Below, piece by piece: positions 29,096-42,600 of a stretch of 64,000 nucleotides of DNA (positions are counted from its first letter, which is position 1; each line of letters begins with the position of its first letter). The notes under the pieces were generated by a model. The model worked only from the letters and a program-made list of their open reading frames with translations, was not told the DNA's origin and did not search any database. The DNA is from Biomphalaria glabrata (lineage: Eukaryota; Mollusca; Gastropoda; Planorbidae). Position numbers and translations under genes: made by a program. The stretch covers positions 12,839,001 to 12,903,000 of the forward strand of contig NC_074723.1 in NCBI RefSeq assembly GCF_947242115.1, given 5' to 3'.

Positions 29096-29515
29096 TGATG
29101 TGACCTACATATTTTGCCACATTTAATGTAGATTAAGCTACTGCCCAGTTGGGAAAAAAATATAATTTTTTAAAAATAATATTTTATTTTACTTTTCAGA
29201 ATCATCCTTTATATGATGTGTTTTACAAAATGAGTCTTACAATTACAAAAAATGAAAAGATAAGTGAAAAAATATTAATTTTACTTTGGTTTGCATAATA
29301 ATAATATATATATATATATATATTTTGAGAAGTGAGGATTTACTTGCTCTGTAAAATTGATTCAAAGTGTATTAATGGTGTGGAAATTAGATGATGGTTT
29401 ATTTGATTTCTACATTTTAAACATTTGTTTTACCTAAATCCTTTTTTCATGGATTAACAAATCAATGTAAGCTTCCTACTTCATACAAACTTAGGATTAT
29501 TGAACCTAGCCTACT

Positions 29516-29635
29516 TTAATGTCTTTCTTCCCCAAGACCTGGAAAAAAAAAGAATTTTTTCCTCAACGTGTAATAATTTTCTGGAACTTGCTTGAATCCT
29601 TTGGACGTTATAGCTTTTGAAACAAGATCATTGAC
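29516..29635 (-). CDS. Caspase terminal exon (end of p10)
   Basis: 120 bases after TTTCTAG, phase 0. It encodes VNDLVSKAITSKGFKQVPEN then YYTLRKKFFFFPGLGEERH and TAA. The KQVP..LRKKFFFFPG pattern is the classic caspase C-terminus. Confidence 0.92.
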   Translation of the reverse strand, partial: VNDLVSKAITSKGFKQVPENYYTLRKKFFFFPGLGEERH

Positions 29636-30650
29636 CTAGAAATAAGCAAAATACATAAAACAGTTTATAGAACAAAGATATATCATTCATTTTTTTTGTA
29701 AAAGTGCGCTGAATAACTAATGTAACTGCACTTAAGGAGAGAAGGGGGAGGCTGGTCAAATGCCAGTCTCAACTCCTATGGGCTAAACACCTTGCTGAAG
29801 ATTAAAGCATTTGTATTCACAGATAGTTCTTCATAATAATGGCGTGATAGCCAAGTCCCTATAATGTAGAACCTAACACATTGCCTAGGCGATGGATACA
29901 CTGCTGAGTACATAAAATACAAAGAAGGACATTTTGGCAAGATGGACATTTTGGCAACGGACGTTTAAATGGTGCAAAATGTTTTACTCATACATGTTTA
30001 TCTATTTAACTTTGTTTAAAAAGACAATACCTCCTTAACACAAGTTATAGATACATTATTTTGCTCTCAATAATTAATGCATGCTAGATAAAAAAAGGAA
30101 CTTTTTTTACACCACTGCCCCCCTCTCCCCACAAGAATAAGTGAAGGTTAAGCAAATGTATAAATCTACAACATTTTATAATATTCTAATGTTAGGCCCT
30201 TAGATCTAGACTTAGAAGATGGTGCGCAAAATGTTTCTAAACATTAATTTATTAAACTCTAGAATGAGTAATGCTTACATGCAGAAATACCCGAAGATGT
30301 ATAGTCCCTTCAAGATTAATTGTTTTTATACTTTAAAAAATTTTAATGGCCAATGAGCTAGTAATTCTTTTCCCGATACACATCAAGTGTCAAATTTCTA
30401 GGAAAATCCTTAGGTTTATTTTCTTGATCCATGACCAGATTCCAGCCCAATTCCATGAAAGTAAGAATTAAATCAAGGTATTGCAAAAAGAATGATACAT
30501 GTTTTGTATATGTGTTTGTGTTCTAAAATATTTTTTTATGTACAGAACAATAGTTATTTTTGTCCATTAGGTTTTAAATTTAAGTTTGTTGTGTAATTAT
30601 TGTTATATCACCAACATTTCAATGAGTGTGTGTGTTTTAACACACACCTT

Positions 30651-30688
<38 letters not shown>

Positions 30689-33600
30689 GTGTGTGTGTGT
30701 GTGAGGGAAGCATGTCACTATCACAGTCAAGTTAAGAGAAAATAAAAATGATTTGTCTTTTATAAATTACCATCAGAAGCTCTCACGCCAAATCCCCCCC
30801 CCCCCCCATCCCACTTGAGATAGACTACTAAATGCTAAGGTTACATGATAGACAACTAAAAGTAGAAATGATGAGCTTCATTAGAAACTGCCCAGTGCGC
30901 CAAAACAAACAAAACTTAGTTAACACTCTAATTAGACTTTTCAAATTACATTGTTTTGTTTTTTTGTAGTAAGACTTGGACCTTATAACAATTCAACAGA
31001 TTTAAAAAAAAAAATATTTATTTCCTAGGGATACAGAAAAAGAGTCTTGTCCATTCCTAGGGATACAGAAAAAGAGTCTTGTCCATTCCTAGGGATACAG
31101 AAAAAGAGTCTTGTCCATTCCTAGGGATACAGAAAAAGAGTCTTGTCCATTCCTAGGGATACAGAAAGAGTCCTGTGCATTCCTAGGGATACAGAAAAAG
31201 AGTCTTGTCCATTCCTAGGATACAGAAAAAGAGTCCTGTCCATTCCTAGGGATACAGAAAAATAGTCCTGTCCATTCCTAGGGATACAGAAAAAGAGTCT
31301 TAGAAAAAGAGTCTTATCCATTCCTAGGGATACAGAAAAATAGTCTTGTCCATTCCTAGGGATCAATGAAACACTATTTTTTTATTCACTCATGGGTGTA
31401 TAAAAAAAAAGAAAAGCAAAGATTGGCTAGATCTAGTTGTTATGTTCTCAAAGACTTGAACTACAAAACTGAAAATGTTTGTATACTCTGATGAAAGGCT
31501 TGTCAAAGTAATGCTCACACACACACAAATCAAAGGCCAGAGCAAACGTTTCACTTACTTTCAGCATCAACTCATTGAGATCACAGAGATGAGCAAAATG
31601 TGTGAAAACAAAGACTACAGCCTGTATAAACCAAGAACCATATGTAGTCACACGCCATGATGCTACACCTGTGGGCAAGGAAAGGCATACATTAATCAAA
31701 CTATTCAACTTAACCGATACTAAGACGAGCACCACAAAAGTAAAATACAGTTTTATTATAGAATCATGAAAGCTAATCAGATATATAATTACTAGAGAGA
31801 GGTCTTTAACTTTAATTAGGTTAAATTCATTTATAAATAGGGTTGCAACCTACATGCAAAACTAGCCTTTTTAATCATTTTAATTGACAGTTAAGTTGTA
31901 AATAACATCGTGAAACTGTTCTAATATTATAAGAAATCTCTCAGAATTGTGAAAAGTATATGATAATAATAATAATAATAATAATAGGAACATTCTCATT
32001 GCCTGTCAGAGGGCAGTATTGCCACACCACCAGTAAAATTCCTCAGTGGAAAATGTTAAAGGGACTACAATGAATTTTGTTTCTCTTGAACAAATCTTGA
32101 CCCTGGCAGTGCCAGAGAATGAATACTCGTTCATTTCTAACATAATAATAATATAATAATCTTTATTACTCATGAGGAACTTTGTTTTACAATTATTAGA
32201 GAAAAAAAAATTAAACCATAGCACATAAAATGTATATAATCATACCCCAGTTTCTCTTTAACATTACATGTGACATTTACAACAGTGAGTGACATTTTGT
32301 TCAAGGATTTAATTCCCAAAGGAACAAAATAGTATCTTATTGATTTTTGTGATCAGTGTCTTATATTTCCTTTGTGATGATTAAATCTTAAAATCATGAA
32401 TCAGAATGTGTTGTTTTACGCTTAAATTCTTTATAGCTTTCTTAGCAATGATTTTCTTAAACAGGTGTCCAAGTGTGATTTGTTTGTTGCAAATGATCTT
32501 ACAAGCAGCATTTAAGATTTTTAAAAGTTTATTTTTATTTTAATGTTCAGATTGCCAAACTAGACAGAAATGATTAAACTTAAAATACTGCTCTTGTCAC
32601 AGTTTAGGTTGACATTATATGTTCAACTCAGGTCATGAAGGTGAAAGACACGTGATAGCTCTACAGGATGAGGTTTTTCATAGTAGTTTTAATCTTTGTT
32701 GTCCTTTTTTGGTGAACATCCACCCCATTGTGGATCAGCCACAAACAAAGAACCGAACATGGCTCAAGCCCTAGGCCAGGTCCTAGGTCGTCCCATTCAT
32801 AGTTCCCTAGATTAGATGCCTGGATTTGATGCCCTGTCAGACTTATCTTTGTGTCCTAGTTCATCCCATTCCTAGTTCCCTAGATTAGATGCCTGGAGTT
32901 GATGCCCTGTCTGACTTATCTTCTGTAAACAAACTTAATGCATGAACCAAAAATGTGTAAATTGCTAGACATATGCCACAGCTGCTAACTTGAATGGGAC
33001 ATTGTTTACTTTTCAAGTCGAATATTGCGTTGAAGCGTGACACAATTTTTATGATAAGGCTGATAGGATGCGCCATAGTTTTTATGAAAAATCTTTAGAA
33101 TAGGGATGTGTTTCTTCTATGGTCTATTAGATCTACAGGACACATCAACACCTAAAGTTGCCACTGTTTTTCTATTCCCTTCCATTTCAATGTCCTTTGC
33201 TGCTTGATATTTGCAATGTACAACACTATCTTCACTTTCTCTATGATGCTTACGTAATGGTTATCTTGCAGTTATTGGTTTGGTAGTCATTTTTGCCCTA
33301 TGCACAAAATAGTACCAAGATGACGACAAAAGAATTGGCTTTAACTAAAATGTCCCATTCCAGATGACTTGCTATCAGAGTAACCTCATCTATCTTGGTT
33401 TGGCTCTGCCATTAAATCTTTTAGTGCATAATATTCTGATTTTAAAAAAAAAGAGTTTTCTGGGGAGAAAAAAAATTTGCAGGGGGGGGGGGGGTTAGTG
33501 TTGCTAAAACTAACCTTTTTTAATTGTTATTAAATAACCTAACATATTTGATTTTTATTTTAAAGGAAAATGAATTTGCTACAAAAGTGTAATAAATAAA

Positions 33601-36600
33601 ATAAATTATTTAAGAAAATACGTCATTTAAAAAGTTTAAACTGAGTACAGAAAAACAAAATATAACAAAAAAATTCATTAAAAACTCTATATAATATAAT
33701 TCTACATTTAATCCATAGATATTGAAAAACCAAAAACCTAAATATAATTTGTCACTTTAAATTTAATAAAGAAAAAAAATTGTATTATTAAATATTCTGG
33801 GTTCAGTGATATAAACTAAAAAAGCGAAACCACTAACACAATGTTGTCATTTAAAAAAACCAACATGTCCCGAGTCCTATTTACAGTCAAAACAAAAAAA
33901 AAACCAATCACTCTCACATGCCAAAAATAGAAAATAAAGAGAGGAATAATAATTTTAACATTATGTGCTCTATGGGTCATGACGTGAGCAAAGAGTTGTA
34001 AGTAAAAAAATACCAGAGACCATCCAGACAACAGTCCAGTATAACTGCAGCTTAAAAGTGTCAGAGGATATAGTTGAATTTAAGGACCAGTATGGATGTT
34101 GTGGATGGTCTTTTTTTTTTTTTTTGTAGCACCAAACTGCTGGTAGACAAACTAAACCGCTGTAGTTGTAATATATCTTAACTAATAAAACTTGAAATAA
34201 CTTGAATAACTTCTTAGTGAACAATACTAAATAGAACTGACATTATAATATAGACAGAATCAACTTGATATGAAATGAAAATAAATGTAGTAGACTTTAG
34301 TCATAATATAAATGAACAAAATCATGCTACAATAACACTTCTTTTTAGTCTCAGGTTCTGGTCTGTTCTAACCAAGACCGCTGATGACAATGCTGTTTAT
34401 CTTACATCATTCACAACCAATCACTAACCTCTTCCCACCGTCACCATAGAAACACACAAACACAAACTCTCTGACAATGATATTACTAGGTTTTCATCAT
34501 ACCAGTTGTGACTGACAAAGCAATAAAACAATCTGAGTGTGTGGGAGTAGAGTTACCATCACTTTGCTCCTGGGCTAAACATTGTTGAATTTCATCAAGT
34601 CCTGGATCATAGATTTCTAAAAGTTAAAAAAAAAACAGGTCAATAAAAAGAATGATATCTCCAAAACTGAAATATGGGAAGATAAATAACGCAAACTGAT
34701 AGGTAGCCCCTGTTGGTCTGTTGTTTGGTAATCTATTCTATATTATTTATAGTTTAATATCCACTCTACTTTCATTGCAGCACACTTATAGGGCACACTA
34801 GATTGGATGATGTAATGCAATTAAAAACTTTTTGTATGTTTTATGATCTCACCCCCCACCCAATTAATTATTTGTTTTTTCCAAATCAATATCACAACTC
34901 TGACCTCGACTATTTTTAATTGATGATTGTTATTTTTTTTTTTTTTTGGAAGGGAGGTAAGTATCTAGGTATCTAACAGGAGAACATTATTTTTGTTAAT
35001 TACGTCAATCAGCACAAGGTTATCTAATTAACACTTCAAATTTAAAAAAATTAACATAACAGACCTATGAAAAATAAAACAATGAACAAATAATAATAAA
35101 GGAAGGAAAAAAAGGTATGTATCACTTAAAAAATAAAATAATTTTGAATAAAAAAAGCATGAAACTTGTTGAAATACTTGTAATAGATTCTAATAATAGG
35201 CCTACATTTAAAAAATAAAGATTGGCCCCAAAAGATAACAATAAAAAAATTTCAAAATCACATCAACAGTTAGAAGCATACATGGAGCTTTCCGTTTGTT
35301 ACACCAGACATTGAAAAACCTTTGAACAAGAAAGAAAGTAAGAGCATTTTGAGAGTTGTTATTTAGTCTCGCTACAGAGCAGACGTATCCATATTTCTTT
35401 TTTGGAACTTAGCACATCTTGGGAGATAAAACTGTCTTCATAGTCGGATTATATTTGTGTAGTTACTATTTGTACGTCTAGCGGCTTATGGTTAAAAGTT
35501 ATGTTTTAGATCTCATACAATTTGTCTGCTAAAATATGTCTTTTTTTGTCACTACTGTTCCGTGTAATAAAAAATATAATCTGAGCTTGGTAAAGAGAAC
35601 CCAGTCACACAGATACATGCCAGAACTCTACGTACATAAGAAACCACAACATAAAAAGAGATGTCACACCATGCCAAAAATTAATTGAGTGGAATAGTCA
35701 AGAAAACACAAGTTAAAACATTGAGAAAAGTGTAGAATTTACAAGTAACAACCAAAACGATGATGACAGTCACCTGGAATAAAATCTGCAATTTAATTTT
35801 GTAGTACAGAATGTATCAAAGTTAAGAAGCTCAAATACAAAAGATTACAATATCCATCAAAAGTTGAAATCAACTGAAACTTTGGAAAAACTTGAATTTC
35901 TGAAAACCAACATTCATGAACTTTACCAAAATAGCTGAAGGTAACCAAAAGAAAAAAATCTCCACATAGTTGATACTAACACAGAAACAAATTCTGTTAG
36001 GCTAAAAACCTGCTAAATGTAACATCAATTTTATGTATAAAAATATATTTTAATAATTTTATGAAGGATACATTGAATTCATGAATAATAATAATAATAA
36101 TAATCTTTATTGTCCGTGAGGAAATTTGTCTTACAATTTGAGTTTTGAGTTTAGGCACATCGGCACAATTTAGGCCATGTCATGCCCATAATCCTTTAAG
36201 GATCACTCTCCCTTTACATAACAAGACACCAACAATGAAAAAATATGTACATTCAAACCTGACTCACTCATAATTTACATACGAAAAAAATGTTATATCA
36301 ATTGTTTCTGTTTAATGATTTGATTGCCAGGGGTACAAAAAAGTGTTTGTGTCTGTTTGTCTTTGCTATCGGTGTCTTGAATCTCTTTTGTGATGGTAAA
36401 ATCACAAAGTCCTGACCCAAAGGGTGATTTCTTATTTCTAGAATCTAGATGTAGTACAAAACCATTATAAATGAAGTTAAGTTTTATAATTCTTGACAGA
36501 CATACGATATTCAGGACACAAAAAAAAAAAAAAAAGTTTATCATCTATAGTCATGAGTCACCACACCAAATATGCACAGAATTTCTTGGCACTAATTCTT

Positions 36601-39600
36601 GAATCATTTTTTTTTAAATCACTTATGCCTTTTCTTGTTTTCACAAACAATTACAATGAGTAGTCCTTACATTATATTACCCTTCTCTCTTATCTCATCT
36701 GTCCCTTAACTTTCAGGGTAGGGGTGCTGTGACAGTTCAACTAGCCAAATCTCTCCACTTTTCCAAATCAGCTGTTCTAAGCAGGATATCAAGAGAGAGG
36801 CCAGTCTATTCTTTTATGTTTTCCAGCCAGCTTTTCTCTTGACGACCCTTTTTTCATGCTCCCTCCACTGTACCTTGAATGATGACTTTTGACAATTAGT
36901 CATGTCTTACAATATAACCAAACAAGCTCAGCTTTCAAAGTATTGAGGAGTTCTTCCTTCTTGCCAGCCAGAGTGTTGACTTGTAAAAGTACAAACTCTT
37001 TGTCTTCTTTTCCAGATTACTGATACCCAGCATTTTTCTGTAACATTTACTCTCAAAAGCTTGGATTCTTCTTTCAGCCTCAGTGTTCAGTGTCCAACTT
37101 TCACAACCATATAGGAGTACAGTGACCACAAACGAAGAATACAGTTTTAATTTTACTGGGAAGCTGATTTTACTATTTCAGATTTTTCACAGTTCAGTAA
37201 CAGTCAAAATTTGCAACAATAATATTTAGATTTTTTACATCACTGATTACTACGTCAATTATTTAATACTAATAATCAAATGAATCGAATGGAACTCAAA
37301 GAATAGCACCCATGCATACCTATGCAATCATGATTTTTACTCAATGTAACCTAGTTAAAAAAAAAAGAAGAGATGATAATATCTTCAAGTAAGATACCTC
37401 CTCTACAAGCTTGAATGAAAAATAGCTTTGGCTTGTTGTACAGATTGGGAACTTTACAAAACATTTCTCTGATGTCCTCCACAGATATAGCATTCACTGG
37501 GTCATCTCCACCTAGGGATTTTTCACCGTCAGTACCAAACACACATCCTTTAGCTCCATGTGAAAGTATGACCAGTACAAAACATTGGTGCCAGGCTTCT
37601 ATTCTCTCACTTTCTTTTCTCAGAGTTTCAAGCATTTGCTGTTTGGATTTCAAAATTGAAAAATTTGTTTTAAAAAATAACGTGGAAACTTTCTCAATAC
37701 CCAAATATCAAAAATACAATACAAAGAACAAATAAGAAAATATTTAAAAAAAAAAAACAGGACTTGAGCCCGAAGGGGAAGAGAAAGCCTAGAAGACCAA
37801 AGCAAAAATATGGAGGAAATTATTGGAATAAGAAGCAAAGACGGCAGGATGGGCATAGAACCAAGGAGAATAACCCAGAACAGAATCCAAGGGAAGAATT
37901 AATGCTGATTATCTATGCTCCACTGGGAGTCGAAAGGATTCTGTCTTCTTCTTCTAGCCAGCTTTATTGCTGCTGAGCTGTGAGCTCTTTTGCAGACTGC
38001 CAAGGAAAAAAAGTGTGCTGTTTTCTTCAGTTGTTCAGCACTGCCGTACAGGGTGTTGGTTATGTTGGGCTGTAGTGGAAGTAGGGTCTGCCTAAGGTGG
38101 ATTAGGGAGGGGCATTCAAAGAGGATATGGTTTACGGTTTCAAAGGGGTGGGTGCAGTGTCTGCAAAGGGGTAGTTGTGTGGAGTTTATTTTGTTCAGGT
38201 GGTAATTTAATAGTGGTGTGTGTCCTGTTCTTAGTTGGAAGATTGTAGATTGTTCTTTGCGGGGGAGGAAGTTAATACTGTCCAGTTTGTTAGGCATAGT
38301 CATTTCTCTGTACATGGCTCTGCCTGTGTTTCCTGATGCACATTGGTTGAGCCACTCCTCTTTGTGATTGTTGACTAACATTGACCTTAGGGTGAGGTAG
38401 TTAACAGGTCTATCTGGTTGTTCCATAGATGAACCTGCCTTTGATAGCTTATCTGCCTTTTCATTTCCCATGATGCCAATATGTCCAGGGATCCACTGTA
38501 GAGTAATATTGATATTTAATTTTGATATCATCTGGTGGATTATCACAATGAGTGTTGTCAACTCTCTTGGGGTGCTGCTGTTAAGTGCTTGCAGAGTAGA
38601 TTGGGAGTCTGTAAAGACAACAATATCTGATGGTTTTTGCACTCCTTCATATAATTTGTTTTCCACTGTCTGGAGTGCTATGGTAATTGCCTCAATTTCG
38701 GCTTGGAAGTTTGAGTAGTAATCACCACAGGGTGCGCTTATCTCAAAGTGTTTATTTTTAGGGAAGACCAGGAAGGCACCAAGACCAGCATTGATGGAAG
38801 CTTTGAAAGCCGATCCGTCTGTATAAATATGGATAGCTGTTTTTTGATAGCTTTCGATTGTTTCAAGCGTGCCTACTTTGAGCTCCAGTGGATTTGATTC
38901 TTTTGTTAAGGTGTTATTTAGTAAATGTGTTTTGATGGTTGGTTGTTTGTAGTTTAGTCCGGGTGTAATGTTTGAAAACCTGGTAATTTTTTCTCTGTTA
39001 TTGGGTAGGTGGTGTTTTAGGGCTACTAGTTCGTCAGTAAGTTGGATCAGAGTCCTTTGCTTTTTTTGGTTGTTTTTCCTATTTCTCTGTGTTAGTAATT
39101 TATTTGGATGATCGTCCTCCAACCTTCTGTATCTCTCAATAGCTTCTAATGCTGCTCTGTTGCGCCTTAACTTAAGAGGTTTAATATTAAAGTCTATTTC
39201 ACAGGCTGCTGTGGGAGTAGTTCTCATACCTCCACTAATTAGCCGCAAGGCTTGGTTTTGGATTGTATCTAATGATGATTGATAGTTTTTGTTGGCAGCT
39301 ACTTGTATGGAGAGACAGTTATCCATTACAGATCTGACATATCCAGTGTATAACTGTCTTAAGGTTTTCTTTTCAGCTCCCTGGGATGTTCCTGCTAGGT
39401 GTTTTATTATGTTTAATCTTTGTGATGCCTTTTCTTTCAAATCTGCCATAAAGTGTTTCAGAGACAGTCTTTGGTCTAGTTTTACACCAAGATATGTTGG
39501 ATTTTCTTCTTTATTTATTTTTCTTTTTGCTGTTTTGTTGCTGTGGCTAAAGATTGAATAAACTGAATTTTCTTTGTTTATTTCCATTTTCCATAATTTT

Positions 39601-42600
39601 GAATATGTAGAGATAGTTGTAAGGGCTCTATTTAGTTTGGATCTAGTCAGCACTGGATATTTCTCTGTAGTCCAAATTAAAAGGTCGTCTGCATAAAGTG
39701 CCTTATTGACCGAAATGAGGTCCGGGAGGTCATTCATGAAGATTAGAAAGAGAGTGCAGCTAAGGGCTGAACCTTGTGGTTTCAGTCAAGAAGGTCATAT
39801 AAACTCTATAAAAATAGTACAAGAGAGAAAAATGTTGTCAACTTTTCATATCAAAGTGACAAAGTTTCATATGGTAAAAAGAAACAGCATGTTAGAGCAT
39901 AAAAATTTGATTATTTTATTGGTCCAAATGGAAATTGACTACAATTGTCCACCTCAGCATTACTACTATAACAATAACAATATTGATGCAAACACAAGCA
40001 ACATACACACAACAGAGAAAAAATAGACACACACACACAACCAGGACTTGATGAATTGGCCTACTTCTGTGTGATGATGAGGAATGACTTGGAAACAGCC
40101 TGACTGAAAGGGGGAATAAAGGAGATTTTAAAAAATGTTTTAGCATTAATGTAGACGAGGATTGCAGACAACTCTCCAATTTACAGTCAGCAAATGATGA
40201 GCCTATCAGAGCTATGTAGACACCTCAAAAAGGAGCATGATGGGAGAGTAATAAAGCACCCCGGCTGCAAACCAAAGTTGGTGGTTCTTAGTAAGCAAAC
40301 CAAAGTTGGCAGATCAAAGTAAGAAACAGACATTGTTGAGGGGAAAAAAAAAGGGCTGGTCATTTTGCTGGTCACAAGACCGTAGTTAGTTTACATCTTT
40401 TTTTTCAGCTAGACATGATCAAACCACATTTCCTCAACATAATCATTACATTGGCAAACACTTTAAGAAAAAAAAAAGAAATACAAAAGTTAAAACAAAA
40501 ACTATTTTCATGTAAAAAAAACCCAACAAACTTACTTCTTTGGTAAGGTCACAATAAGTACTGACAATGAAACCTAGCTCCTCAAACAATTTTTGGGATG
40601 ATTTTCTATCCTCTTCTGATCCAAAACGAATGTCTAAGTCAAGAAAGTTTTTATTGTCAATGATGACTGCATGGCCCCTTGTTTTGTATGTCAATGTATA
40701 AACTTGATCCTAGATGGATAAAAATACTAAGGTCAATAGAGTTTTAAATTTAACTATTAAAAATGTTCAAACATACTCTTTAATTGTCTTCAATCAACTT
40801 TCAGCAAAGACAATTTATTTCCCTTTTTTATACCCTAAAAAAAAGTATGTTGTTTTTTTTTAAATAAAATTTTAAAGGTATTTTTATTTGATACTGTTTA
40901 CAAAGGAATTAGGAAATTCTGAAGAAAGACAGCAATATTTTAAATAAATAAATATATTAGCATTTTGTTCCATATATTAATTTTTTTTTATGCAGCGGTG
41001 AGATTCAATGCAGTAGATCTCATGGTATTGCTTCCATTACAGTGAACTAGGAAAAAAATCAATTTATTAATGTAGATATTAATAATGTAAAACAAATTTG
41101 AACTTTCTAGAATAAAAATACAATTTAATGAGCATCTTTAATATAAGGCAATGGTTGTGGAGTCTTGTTAAGATTCTACGTTTTATTTAATGTAAAACTA
41201 AAGTTGAATTTTCTGTGATTAAAAATATTAGAAACCATGTTTCAAGGGGTGATATATATAGGGCAGATGATTTTAAGGTCATCTGTTTCTTTGGCCTACA
41301 GTTAACGAGCAGGGTGCCATGTGGCCAGCACGACTATCCGCCTTTACTTTCCTCCAACTAAAGTCAGGTACCCAATAAAGCTGGGTGGACTCAGGGGTGC
41401 CTTAAAAATCCTGAAATTCAAAATCCCAGTCTACACAGAGATTAAAACGCAGGACCCCAGGTTTGGAAGCCAAACACTTAACCACTCAGCCCCCAGGTGA
41501 TAAGTGTAGTGCCTAGTATTTATTTGTATTACACAGTCAAGCGATGGACCATGACACATTGGTAAGTCATAATCCCTTTATCTCAAGGCCAGAAATGCAT
41601 CATGGAGACTCATCCATTATCTCTTGAGAATGAAGAAGACAATATGAACAAGTACCCAAACTTTAAAAAAAGATTCACTCAGAAAAAATACCAATTAGAG
41701 ATAATCATATTTTTATACAGATAAAAAATATAGGTCAAAATATACAATATTGATATATACAAATAGAGATGACTTGATGTTTTTCCAGGAGTAATACCTA
41801 AAGCTATCTTGTTATCAAGTCATATCCTGAAAACTGGTTTTTAACAAACAATGATGCAATGCATAAACATCACAGAAAAACTGATAAGGAGATTAATTCA
41901 TAATTAACCCTATTAACCAAAAATATAATATTAAAAAAAGTTTTTAAAGATTAAAGAAAAAAAAAATGAAAGACTGCAAGAAGAGATGAAGATCTATTGA
42001 AGCATACTAAAAATAAGTCAACATAACAAATCAGATACTTACTGTGTTTAGATTTTGGTACATAATAGCCAATTTAGAATTACTTTTGACTAACTGAACA
42101 CTTGTTGTCTTTAGTTGAGCTATATGCTCTTTTGATGGCCAGGCTGAAAGTAAATATTTAAAAACTTTAATTTATTTTTTAACTATGTTTTTATTTTTAA
42201 AAAATTATAGCTGTTTTTTTTTAAACATTCTTCAACAATTTTTTTAAACATGTTAAAATATAATGATCATAATTGCTAAGCATTGTCTTTGAGGGAGAAA
42301 ATTAAGGAAGTGTGCAGTTGTTTATGTGTAAATGCAGACCCAGCAATGACCCACATATATTGTCATATCTCAGTCAAGCTAGAAATTTCTGCTAGGGATC
42401 TATTCTATATCTAACATCAGCTCTAGTTAGCAGTGATAGTTTAATGTATTATAACTATATATTTGACGTAATAATTGCTAAGCATTGTCTTTGAGGGAGA
42501 AAATTAAGGAAGTGTGCAGTTGTTTATGTGTAAATGCAGACCCAGCAATGACCCACATATACTGTCATATCTCAGTCAAGCTAGAAATTTCTGCTAGGGA

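Noticed and set aside
31021-31365. Regular direct repeats considered as a CRISPR array
   Set aside because: Units are contiguous, with no unique spacers, in a eukaryotic intron; a minisatellite explains them.
37415-37735. 106-codon + ORF
   Set aside because: Antisense to the caspase catalytic exon.
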